From an uncultured Flavobacterium sp. (lineage in GTDB: Bacteria > Bacteroidota > Bacteroidia > Flavobacteriales > Flavobacteriaceae): DNA of 7,938 nucleotides. Positions 1 to 6,171 of the stretch are shown here, piece by piece; the stretch's first letter is position 1, and each line of letters begins with the position of its first letter. The DNA is taken from contig CAMFLD010000111.1 of NCBI GenBank assembly GCA_945957245.1, positions 1 to 7,938 on the forward strand, read 5' to 3'. Below the pieces are notes generated by a model, which made no database searches, was not told where the DNA came from, and saw only the letters and a program-made list of their open reading frames with translations. The position numbers were made by a program, and so were the translations under genes.

Positions 1-87
1 CAAGATTTGTTGTAAAACCTTTGTAATAAAGATTTAACGACTCAGAAAATAAGATATAAACGTAAAACATCGACTGATATAAAGCAA

Positions 88-121
88 AAAAGCCATCTCG
101 TTATTAAACGAGAAAGCTTTT
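88..121. terminator. Probable bidirectional intrinsic terminator
   Basis: A stem of TCTCGTT (96-102) pairs with AACGAGA (107-113) around an ATTA loop. After a 2x2 internal loop it continues with AAAAGC (88-93) pairing with GCTTTT (116-121). The A-rich left arm and T-rich right arm would give a U-tract in either direction. No gene ending here is visible; it may terminate a gene outside the window to the left, or act as back-up for the tRNA unit. Confidence 0.6.
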
Positions 122-143
122 CATTGGTCTAACTACTAAACCG

Positions 144-168
144 TGATACGAGTTACAAATTCGTATCA
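144..168. other. Perfect 8-bp hairpin of unknown function
   Basis: TGATACGA (144-151) and TCGTATCA (161-168) are perfect inverted repeats around a 9-nt loop. There is no T-tract directly beside it, so it does not look like an ordinary terminator. It sits in the gene-free stretch 1-278, between two terminators. It could be a protein-binding palindrome, an RNA hairpin or chance. Confidence 0.3.
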
Positions 169-242
169 AAACAACACAACTAATTTTGAATGACTGGCTT
201 AGCTTTTTAAGCCCTTCTTTTCATTTGCTTTTTTGGGCAAAA

Positions 243-266
243 AAGGTTTTCATTTCTGAAAACCTT
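243..266 (-). terminator. Terminator of the tRNA-Asp gene
   Basis: AAGGTTTTCA (243-252) and TGAAAACCTT (257-266) form a perfect 10-bp stem with a 4-nt loop. Read on the minus strand the hairpin is followed by a run of U (A-run at 239-244 on the plus strand). It begins 12 nt beyond the 3' end of the tRNA, as expected for an intrinsic terminator of that transcript. Confidence 0.8.
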
Positions 267-278
267 CTCCCAATTTCG

Positions 279-352
279 CGGTCTGGACGGGACTCGAACC
301 CGCGACCCCATGCGTGACAGGCATGTATTCTAACCAACTGAACTACCAAACC
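279..352 (-). tRNA. tRNA-Asp (anticodon GTC)
   Basis: On the minus strand the sequence folds into a complete cloverleaf. The acceptor stem GGTTTGG pairs with CCAGACC, including one U-G pair. The D-arm contains AGTTGGTTAGA. The anticodon loop is CTGTCAC, with the anticodon GTC at 316-318, and the T-loop has the usual GGTTCGAGTCC. The discriminator base is G (position 279), which is the identity base for tRNA-Asp. The CCA end is not encoded and must be added by the CCA-adding enzyme. It has its own promoter and terminator, so it appears to be a single-gene unit. Confidence 0.97.
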
Positions 353-369
353 TCTTGCGATTGCGGTTG

Positions 370-399
370 CAAATATACAATGGTTTTTGAAATCTGCAA
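370..399 (-). promoter_or_regulatory. Bacteroidota-type promoter for tRNA-Asp
   Basis: On the minus strand TTG (399-397) is followed after 19 bp by TATATTTG (377-370) and a C. This fits the TTG-N17-23-TAnnTTTG promoter described for Flavobacterium. It lies 17 bp upstream of the tRNA 5' end, implying a very short leader. It is the best-fitting promoter in the window. Confidence 0.7.
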
Positions 400-436
400 G
401 TGTTTTTTATTAAATTTATTTTTATTTTGAAAAAAA

Positions 437-1363
437 TTATCCAAACATTTGTTTTTCAACAAGGTATGTTGTCAAAATCTTTTCAAAACTTTCTTCTACC
501 GCTACCGGAACATACTTAATTCTGTTTTGGGCGCAGGTCATGGCCAATGTTTTGAAATATTCATTAACCTTTTCTTCATAGACATCTTTAATGGTATCAG
601 CAAAAATATTGATTTGCTCTCCCGTTTCCATATCAATGAATTTTCGGGGTGCGTTATCAAAATTGAAATTGATCTCCGTTTGCTTATCGACAACATGAAA
701 GACAATAACTTTGTGTTTGTTATGTTTTAAATGCTGTAATGCATTGAACAATGCTTCCTTATTGGCATTTTGAAACATATCGGTAAACAGTACAATCATG
801 GAGCGACGATGGATTTTTTCGGCTATTTGGTGCAGGAAGGTTACCGTATCGGTATTCTTTGAAATCTTTGGGTTTTCCAGCAAATCTTCAAGCTTATTCA
901 ATATCATGCGGTGGTGGCGGTCACTTCCTTTTTCCGGGGCATAATATTCGTAGGTATCCGAATAGACGCTAAGTCCAACGGCATCGCGCTGCTTTTTGAG
1001 CAGGTTCATCAAAACTGCTGATGCTAATACTGAAAAGCCTATTTTATTATGAAAGAAAGGCGTTCCGCTCTTTAACTTAGGATAATGCATGGATGAAGAG
1101 TTATCGATAATCAGGTGGCAGCGCAAATTGGTTTCTTCTTCAAACTTTTTGGTATACAACCGATCGGTCTTTGCAAATAATTTCCAGTCAATATGCTTGG
1201 TACTTTCCCCTGAATTATAAACCTTGTGTTCGGCGAATTCAGCAGAAAAACCGTGGAATGGTGATTTGTGCATCCCTGAAATAAATCCTTCTACTACCTG
1301 ATTAGCCAACAGTTCAAGATGCTTGAATCCTGAGACGAGTTCTTTTTGTTCTTCAATCTTCAT
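437..1363 (-). CDS. DUF58 domain protein with von Willebrand A-like fold
   Basis: A 308-residue cytoplasmic protein with no signal peptide or membrane segment. Residues 30-90 hold the DUF58 signature: a HKSPFHGFSAEF stretch, then IDW at 58-60. The vWA-type metal-binding motif DNSSS (87-91) follows, with a later LFTDMF strand (D195) and a likely metal-site Thr in the TDTVTF stretch near 171-175. DUF58 proteins usually sit beside a MoxR-type AAA+ ATPase and the Bat/vWA membrane proteins, and are thought to help assemble or activate complexes; the exact role is unsettled. No MoxR or Bat gene is visible here, so it is an orphan within this window. The start ATG fits the family N-terminus and is preceded at 1368-1375 by TATATTTG, which would imply an almost leaderless mRNA, but no TTG lies at the right distance. 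No clear terminator follows; the tRNA unit begins about 40 bp downstream. The family call is firm, the function is not. Confidence 0.93.
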   Translation of the reverse strand: MKIEEQKELVSGFKHLELLANQVVEGFISGMHKSPFHGFSAEFAEHKVYNSGESTKHIDWKLFAKTDRLYTKKFEEETNLRCHLIIDNSSSMHYPKLKSGTPFFHNKIGFSVLASAVLMNLLKKQRDAVGLSVYSDTYEYYAPEKGSDRHHRMILNKLEDLLENPKISKNTDTVTFLHQIAEKIHRRSMIVLFTDMFQNANKEALFNALQHLKHNKHKVIVFHVVDKQTEINFNFDNAPRKFIDMETGEQINIFADTIKDVYEEKVNEYFKTLAMTCAQNRIKYVPVAVEESFEKILTTYLVEKQMFG

Positions 1364-1451
1364 AATTCAAATATAGGGAATTGGTAGATTGTGAGATTTG
1401 AAGATTTGAAAATTTTTAACATCTATTGCTAAAAAACGAAAGCCTGTATGT

Positions 1452-1530
1452 TAGCCCCGATGGAAGTGGCATCCTTTTTTCTTGTTTTGCCAACAAGAAA
1501 AAAGATAAAGCGTACAGCGGGAGTGGGTTT
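1452..1530 (+). ncRNA. Structured RNA element, probably Flavo-1-like
   Basis: The stretch begins TAGCCCCGATGGAAGTGGCA, continues into a perfect 13-bp hairpin (1474-1486 with 1492-1504, 5-nt loop) and ends GATAAAGCGTACAGCGGGAG. CCCG near the 5' end can pair with CGGG near the 3' end to close the structure. I recognise this arrangement as a recurrent intergenic element in flavobacterial genomes. I think it is the Flavo-1 RNA motif, but the name comes from memory and was not checked by a covariance search. It lies on the strand opposite to both flanking genes, so it is not an mRNA leader of either. No clear TAnnTTTG promoter precedes it. Edges are approximate. Confidence 0.6.
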
Positions 1531-1535
1531 CTTTA

Positions 1536-1555
1536 AAGCACTATAGTTGGTGCTT
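1536..1555. other. Short hairpin downstream of the RNA element
   Basis: AAGCAC (1536-1541) pairs with GTGCTT (1550-1555) around an 8-nt loop. It follows the Flavo-1-like element on the plus strand and may form its 3' end or be an additional terminator-like structure. There is no strong T-run after it on either strand. Confidence 0.25.
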
Positions 1556-1561
1556 CTAAAC

Positions 1562-1583
1562 AAAAAAGCCCAACTTTCGTTGA
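1562..1583 (+). repeat. 22-bp direct repeat, left copy
   Basis: AAAAAAGCCCAACTTTC followed by GTTGA is identical to 7625-7646 and in the same orientation. It forms one arm and the loop of the terminator at 1565-1591. Together the two copies enclose all five genes between 1622 and 7511. Confidence 0.75.
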
Positions 1584-1591
1584 ACCTCTTT
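1565..1591 (-). terminator. Imperfect intrinsic terminator of the secreted-protein operon
   Basis: On the minus strand a TCAAC/GTTGG stem (one U-G pair) with a GAAA loop is extended, after an internal loop, by AAAG pairing with CTTT. A run of T (A1562-1567 on the plus strand) follows. It starts about 30 nt after the stop codon of the metallopeptidase-like gene. It looks like a degenerate copy of the terminator at 7628-7651: the 22-bp arm is intact but the partner arm reads GAACCTCTTT instead of GAGCTTT. Confidence 0.6.
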
Positions 1592-1621
1592 GCTAACTAA
1601 AACTATCTATTACTTATTCTT

Positions 1622-2320
1622 TTATTTTTTGGCATTCTGTTGGATAAAAGTATCAAAATCAGGTAATGACTTATCCTCATAAATCAAAATAAACTGCTTG
1701 AACTGCATGTAGCCATAAACATAGGGATTTTGTGTTGCCTGTTCATAATTTTTGGAAAAGTACTCCTCTATGGTCATGCCTTCTGGTACGGGATTGGGTA
1801 GTTTAGCCCACATCTTCCGAGCGTAATCGTAACATTCTTTCAGTTCTTTCTCTTTGTGTTGTTTCTTCCACCAAAGTATGGCCACGATATTGGCAAAATA
1901 TTCGCTTTGATACGAACCATCTATCCTCTCTTTTGAGAAATATTCAAAGGCATGTCCCAATTCGTGGGGTAGGTAGAATCCGTTAAAAAATAATCCAAAG
2001 GCTTTTTTACCGTCAGCCTCACTTCCAGCGACTTCATAGAAGAAACTTTTTTGTTCAGGAATTACCTGTGCCCAAAGCGGAAGGTGTGCAGTATCCTTTT
2101 CAAAGTAAATCAAATAGGGTGTTGTATGGAGTATTGTTTTGACATCGAACTTCAGGTTTGGACAAATTCTTTTTATATCTTTTATAAACTGAGCTGAAAC
2201 CTGATTCCCGTCCTTAACTAAAGCTACAGAATCAGTATAGGTTTTGAACCAATTTTTTTGGGCATTTGCTTTATAAGTAATTACCAAAAATGCAAATGAT
2301 AGTAGTATGGATTTTATCAT
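1622..2320 (-). CDS. Secreted putative zinc metallopeptidase (HELGH)
   Basis: A 232-residue protein with a Sec signal peptide: Lys3, a hydrophobic core 4-15, and predicted cleavage ANA|Q after residue 20. The mature protein would be exported and, since no lipobox or T9SS domain is seen, could be periplasmic. Residues 119-123 are HELGH, the zinc-binding HExxH motif, and E140 in a SEYFAN segment lies 16 residues later, where gluzincin peptidases carry their third ligand. I do not recognise the family, and no substrate can be named. It is the second gene of an operon: its start lies 12 bp after the stop of the ELWxxDGT-repeat gene, with no Shine-Dalgarno sequence. Co-transcription suggests a shared role at the cell surface or envelope. 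It could also be a zinc-binding protein without peptidase activity. The gene is certain, the peptidase call moderate. Confidence 0.8.
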   Translation of the reverse strand: MIKSILLSFAFLVITYKANAQKNWFKTYTDSVALVKDGNQVSAQFIKDIKRICPNLKFDVKTILHTTPYLIYFEKDTAHLPLWAQVIPEQKSFFYEVAGSEADGKKAFGLFFNGFYLPHELGHAFEYFSKERIDGSYQSEYFANIVAILWWKKQHKEKELKECYDYARKMWAKLPNPVPEGMTIEEYFSKNYEQATQNPYVYGYMQFKQFILIYEDKSLPDFDTFIQQNAKK

Positions 2321-2332
2321 TTTATTAGGAAT

Positions 2333-3952
2333 TTAGTTTTTGATTATTTTTTTTATGATTATGCTTCCAGTTTGTCTGTTTTCGAGTCTTAGCAAATAGA
2401 CTCCTGATTGAAAATCAGAGATATCCATGACTATAGTGGTAGCATTTATTGTCCTCTCCCGTAAGGATTGACCATGCAAACTCAAGATAGAAAGTACGCC
2501 TCCGACTAATTTATCATCAACCACAGTAACAAACAGATTGTCTTGTGCGGGATTAGGATAAACATTTAAAGAAACAGCCGAAAATACTTCATTGGGTAAG
2601 GATGGTGTTAGCCTGCAAAACTCAAATCCCTGCGAACTAAAACTGGCCGGTAAATAAAGATTTCCGGCAAACCCCAATAGATTAAATCCGTTGGGGGATG
2701 TAGAATATGTAGCAATAACTGGATTAATCTGAAACGTTCCTGCTGTTGTGCCATCACTTTCATATAAATATTCAGAGCCTCCAACTGAAGCAAAACCTAC
2801 AAAATAGATTTTTCCGTTAAAAACATAACTGTAAGACACTCCGGCAATACCCGGAAGTGATTTTATCAAACTTGTACCTGCTGGTGTACCATTGGTCCTA
2901 AGCATTTCCACAGCTGTTCCGTTGTAGCCAAAAGCATAGACTTCATTAGCAAATTTAATAATTCCATTAGGGGTACTAGCATAGGTAACGGAATTCGGAG
3001 CTCCCGGATTGACGTCTTTAACCAATTGTGTTCCTGCTGTTGTTCCATCAGTGCTCCAGAGTTCCCTTCCAGTTATCCCGTCATTGGCAACAAAATATAC
3101 TTTTGTACCATCAGTAAAAAAGTTCTGCGGATCAGAACTGTAGGAAACCGTATTGATATCCTTAATCATAACCGTTCCGGTATCTGTTCCGTCACTGGCC
3201 CAAAGCTCTCCTCCAAGGCCATTACTATCATTCTGAAAATAAAACCTGTTGTTGAAAACCACATGATTTATACTGGGCGAGCCTATAATTCCTGGCTTTA
3301 CAAGTTGGGTTCCTGCTGTTGTTCCGTCACTGCTCCACATCCCGTAACCGCTTCCGTCATTTCCTTCGAAGTAAATTTTATTATTTAACACCACAAAGCT
3401 TGAAACTGATGCAAAAGGATCGGAATATTGGTTACCAAGCATATGTGTTCCTGCTTCGGTACCATCTGTAACCCAAAGGCCTTGTGCTCGTGCTGCCGTT
3501 GAGGCCTGAAAAAACAACAATCCGTTGCAAATCGTAAAATATCTGGGAAGACTGCTGTAGGGGGTTCCTCCTGCTGTGGTTCCTGTGTAGATATCTTTAA
3601 GCATTATTGTTCCTGCTGTTGTGCCATCACTTTTCCAAAGCTCAAGACCATGAACACCATCATCATAAGTAAAATAGAAGTTGTTGTTATAGAGGGTCAG
3701 TTCCCAAACTACGCCGTTACCAATAGCTGGTCCGACAAGCTGTGTTCCTGCTGTTGTTCCGTCTGAGGAATAGAGTTTAGAATGCGTTCCGTTTCCGGCT
3801 ACAAAGTATATCTCGCCATTGAATTCGGTTAAATATCTAGGATAGGAGCTATCCATTCCAATGTTAACGTCTTTAACTAGTGACAAGGTCTGAGCTCTTA
3901 CCAACAGCGTAATTAAGTTAAAAAATAGTAATATAAGTAATGTTTTCTTCAT
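2333..3952 (-). CDS. ELWxxDGT-repeat protein secreted by the type IX system
   Basis: A 539-residue protein with a signal peptide (core 4-18, cleavage RA|Q at 20/21). Residues 22-450 contain eight copies of a (S/T)(D/N)GTxxGT motif, with its D/N at 64, 109, 163, 209, 254, 302, 354 and 400, a period of 45-54 residues. Several are preceded by ELW or similar, which is the ELWxxDGT repeat signature. Each period also holds a YF or FYF strand, suggesting blades of a beta-propeller; that fold is my inference. Residues about 459-539 form a type A T9SS sorting domain: VYPNPAQDNL, a hydrophobic middle, GVYLLRL and a Lys-rich end. The protein should cross the outer membrane by T9SS and be released or anchored at the surface. 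Binding or adhesion is plausible but unproven. It is the first gene of an operon with the HELGH protein and lies below the direct-repeat operator at 4010-4044. Confidence 0.92.
   Translation of the reverse strand: MKKTLLILLFFNLITLLVRAQTLSLVKDVNIGMDSSYPRYLTEFNGEIYFVAGNGTHSKLYSSDGTTAGTQLVGPAIGNGVVWELTLYNNNFYFTYDDGVHGLELWKSDGTTAGTIMLKDIYTGTTAGGTPYSSLPRYFTICNGLLFFQASTAARAQGLWVTDGTEAGTHMLGNQYSDPFASVSSFVVLNNKIYFEGNDGSGYGMWSSDGTTAGTQLVKPGIIGSPSINHVVFNNRFYFQNDSNGLGGELWASDGTDTGTVMIKDINTVSYSSDPQNFFTDGTKVYFVANDGITGRELWSTDGTTAGTQLVKDVNPGAPNSVTYASTPNGIIKFANEVYAFGYNGTAVEMLRTNGTPAGTSLIKSLPGIAGVSYSYVFNGKIYFVGFASVGGSEYLYESDGTTAGTFQINPVIATYSTSPNGFNLLGFAGNLYLPASFSSQGFEFCRLTPSLPNEVFSAVSLNVYPNPAQDNLFVTVVDDKLVGGVLSILSLHGQSLRERTINATTIVMDISDFQSGVYLLRLENRQTGSIIIKKIIKN
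2737..3762 (-). repeat. Dispersed near-identical DNA repeats inside the ELWxxDGT gene
   Basis: The stretch encoding DGTTAGT is nearly identical at the DNA level in at least five places: about 2737-2759, 3031-3058, 3310-3338, 3610-3638 and 3744-3762. Each reads TTCCTGCTGTTGT followed by (T/G)CC(A/G)TC on the plus strand. Synonymous positions are mostly shared too, so the repeats look recently amplified or homogenised by gene conversion rather than conserved only at the protein level. Confidence 0.7.
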
Positions 3953-4009
3953 GATTTATATCTATTAATTTTGTAAATTTCATTAAAGTTCCTATCCCAA
4001 AAAACTATT

Positions 4010-4044
4010 AATAGACCAACGACATTTTAAATAGACAGACTCCA
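4010..4044. promoter_or_regulatory. Candidate LytTR operator upstream of the secreted-protein operon
   Basis: Two half-sites, AATAGACCAACGACA (4010-4024) and AATAGACAGACTCCA (4030-4044), share 11 of 15 bases at exactly 20-bp period with an A/T-only spacer. The first matches the half-site at 7599-7613 in 13 of 15 positions. On the minus strand the first contains CGTTGGT, close to the LytTR core GTTNRK. It ends 57 bp before the minus-strand start at 3952, with a weak -7-like TAGTTTTT (4007-4000) beside it. It also lies just upstream of the plus-strand kinase promoter, so it could act in both directions. Binding by the local regulator is inferred. Confidence 0.5.
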
Positions 4045-4063
4045 GTTTGTACTAAAATATTTA

Positions 4064-4071
4064 TATATTTG
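4064..4071 (+). promoter_or_regulatory. Candidate -7 element for the two-component operon
   Basis: TATATTTG matches the Bacteroidota -7 consensus TAnnTTTG and lies 50 bp before the kinase start codon. The nearest upstream TTG (4047-4049) gives only a 14-bp spacer, shorter than the usual 17-23, so the promoter may be weak or need an activator. The direct repeats at 4010-4044 lie directly upstream. Confidence 0.45.
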
Positions 4072-4121
4072 ATAAACCTTTAAAATTGAGGCTTTAGAGA
4101 CAAAATAATCTTTACTTTACC

Positions 4122-6134
4122 ATGATTCTGAATAGACACATCGCTTTCTTTTTTGCTCTATTGAGCTATAGCCTTTTGGGGCAGGCCAAAGTCAAAAACC
4201 AAGCGGAAGTTTATCTGACCCAAAATCAAAAAGAAACTAATCCGGAGAAAAAAATAGGTTTAAATATCAAGTTAGCAGAAATTTACCTGACTGAAAATCA
4301 ATTCGAAGAAGCTTTAAAAACACTTAAGCAGAATATTACACTTGGTAAAGAAAAAAACAAAATAAAATTAGCTGATACTTATACTATAATGGCTAGAGCT
4401 TATATTGCTTTGGCTGAAATTGATTCAGCTTACCTGTTCATTAATAAAGCCCTTCCTCTTTTAAAAAATCAGAATAACCCCAAAGCTGTAGCTAAATGCT
4501 ATTTTTACCTGTCTCAGGTTTACCAATACAAAGCAGACTTTATAAAACAGGCCGACTACTCTTTCAAGTCAATTGCCATTGCTGAAAAAGTTAAAGACAC
4601 ATCGCTATTGGAATACAACTACCGCAATTTGGCCATGCTTTATCTTGACCAGCATAATTATCCTGAAGCCTTGAAAAAAAGCTTTTTATCTGTTAAATAT
4701 GCCAAACAAATTAATACTCCTAAGAGAATAGGAATTGCACTTGGTTCAGTAGCAGAAACCTATAGTATGATGCATGATTCTGTGAAAGCTGAGAAATATT
4801 TTAAAGCAGCTCTTGATGAATCCCGAAAAGCTAAGCACTTAATCGGAATAGCCTGGAACTTGACCAATTGGGCTAATCTGAAAACAAATGATGATGAAGA
4901 AATTAAAATGCGGACAGAAGCTCAGGAAATCTGGGATGAAATCAGTCCTGAAAATATAATGTCAGCTAACAATCAGGGGAATCTTGGAAATACTTATTAT
5001 GAAATGGCTTTAAAACTGAGGCCCGGTGATTTGAAAAGAACTCAAATCCTCGACAAGGCAGAAACGTATTTGAAAAAATCGATTGCTATTTCCCTTAAAT
5101 CGGAAAATTTGACTAATTATCTTGAATTTCTAAAGACATTATCCAAGGTTTATGGTTTGAAAGGCGATTATAAAAAAGCTTTTGAAAGTCAGGAAGTGTA
5201 TCAGCAAAAGAACGATTCGCTTTTCTCTCAGGAAAACAAAAATGCAATTGCCAAATTAGAGTCAGAAAAGGAAATTGCCATTAAAAACAAGGAAATCCAA
5301 CTCAACAAGCTTCAGTTAGAATCAAAAGAAAGGCAGAAGTGGTTTTATCTGTTGGGGATTGTTTCGCTGGCTGCAGTGGGAGGATTATTATTATATCAGA
5401 ATACCATAAGAAAAAAAGTAAATGTCAAATTGCAGGCATTAAACAGCGAATTGAATCTAGCAAACAAAACCAAAACCCGTCTTTTCAGCATATTAAATCA
5501 TGATTTAAGAAGTCCGGTTTCTAGTTTAATTCATTTTTTACATCTTCAGAAAGAGAGCCCTGAATTGCTGGACGAGGCAAGTAAAACCCGACTACAGGAT
5601 AAAACTATTTTAGGGGCGGAAAATCTACTGAATTCTATGGAAGATATTTTGCAGTGGAGCAAAAGCCAAATGGAGAATTTTAAACCAAATCCAAAAACAA
5701 TAGCCATTGCGGAGTTGTTTGAAGAGATAAGTAATCATTTCTCATCAGAAGAGGAAATTCAGATATTTTTTAAGAACCCTGAAAAGGTAATATTAAAAAC
5801 TGATAAAGATTATTTAAAAACCATCATGCGTAACCTTACCGGTAATGCCGTCAAAGTACTCAAAGGAACTGACAAGCCTCTGATTATCTGGGAAGCCTCA
5901 AAAAAAGAAGGTGTTGTCTACCTGAAAATTCAAGACAATGGTCCCGGTGCCAAGAAAGAGCAATTTAGGGCATTATATGACGAAAAGGAAGTGGCAGGTA
6001 TCAAAAGCGGCCTTGGAATGCATTTAATACGTGATTTGGCAAAAGCCATTCATTGTGAAATTGAAGTGGACAGCAAAATAGACTTTGGCACCACGATTTT
6101 AATTAAATTAAAATCAGAGCCCAACAACTTTTAA
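4122..6134 (+). CDS. TPR-type membrane sensor histidine kinase
   Basis: A 670-residue hybrid-free sensor kinase. A signal sequence (1-22, ending LLGQA) is followed by a sensor region of about six or seven TPR-like helical pairs (roughly 45-365), for example 84-117, 124-157 and 164-197. A coiled coil (about 370-405) leads to one membrane helix (407-425), then a second coiled coil (about 430-455). The HisKA H-box is NHDLRSP with the phosphoacceptor at H460. The HATPase domain has the N-box NLTGNA (N571, N575), the G1 box DNGPG (605-609) and the G2 box GLGM (630-633). All key residues are present, so it should be active. The TPR part should face the periplasm and bind an unknown protein or peptide. 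It is followed after 37 bp by the LytTR regulator, its obvious partner. The start is chosen for the signal peptide; no Shine-Dalgarno sequence is seen. Confidence 0.95.
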   Translation: MILNRHIAFFFALLSYSLLGQAKVKNQAEVYLTQNQKETNPEKKIGLNIKLAEIYLTENQFEEALKTLKQNITLGKEKNKIKLADTYTIMARAYIALAEIDSAYLFINKALPLLKNQNNPKAVAKCYFYLSQVYQYKADFIKQADYSFKSIAIAEKVKDTSLLEYNYRNLAMLYLDQHNYPEALKKSFLSVKYAKQINTPKRIGIALGSVAETYSMMHDSVKAEKYFKAALDESRKAKHLIGIAWNLTNWANLKTNDDEEIKMRTEAQEIWDEISPENIMSANNQGNLGNTYYEMALKLRPGDLKRTQILDKAETYLKKSIAISLKSENLTNYLEFLKTLSKVYGLKGDYKKAFESQEVYQQKNDSLFSQENKNAIAKLESEKEIAIKNKEIQLNKLQLESKERQKWFYLLGIVSLAAVGGLLLYQNTIRKKVNVKLQALNSELNLANKTKTRLFSILNHDLRSPVSSLIHFLHLQKESPELLDEASKTRLQDKTILGAENLLNSMEDILQWSKSQMENFKPNPKTIAIAELFEEISNHFSSEEEIQIFFKNPEKVILKTDKDYLKTIMRNLTGNAVKVLKGTDKPLIIWEASKKEGVVYLKIQDNGPGAKKEQFRALYDEKEVAGIKSGLGMHLIRDLAKAIHCEIEVDSKIDFGTTILIKLKSEPNNF

Positions 6135-6171
6135 AAAAAAACGACTATTTTTACATTGTAAGACTTTATTC

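Noticed and set aside
449..730. Plus-strand reading frame of 93 codons opposite the DUF58 gene
   Set aside because: It lies entirely within a well-supported family gene on the other strand, has Cys/Phe-rich low-complexity content and matches no family; a shadow.
1368..1375. TATATTTG just before the DUF58 start as a promoter
   Set aside because: It matches the -7 consensus, but there is no TTG 17-23 bp upstream, and it is only 4 bp from the ATG; too weak to list as a feature.
2608..3048. Two short minus-strand frames (2608-2793 and 2866-3048) within the ELWxxDGT gene
   Set aside because: They are out-of-frame readings of the repeat DNA (runs of QQQE-like residues), with no independent start signal or family match.
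3026..3388. Plus-strand reading frame of 120 codons inside the ELWxxDGT gene
   Set aside because: Its Cys/Ser-rich repeats are the antisense reading of the repeated DGTTAGT codons; not a separate gene.
2737..3762. Regularly spaced repeats as a possible CRISPR array
   Set aside because: The repeats are in frame within a coding sequence, have uneven spacing and encode the ELWxxDGT motif; there are no cas genes.
6123..6145. AACAAC/AACGAC pair between the kinase and regulator genes as a third operator
   Set aside because: The two cores are 17 bp apart instead of 20, and the AATA part of the half-site is missing; probably chance in an A-rich spacer.
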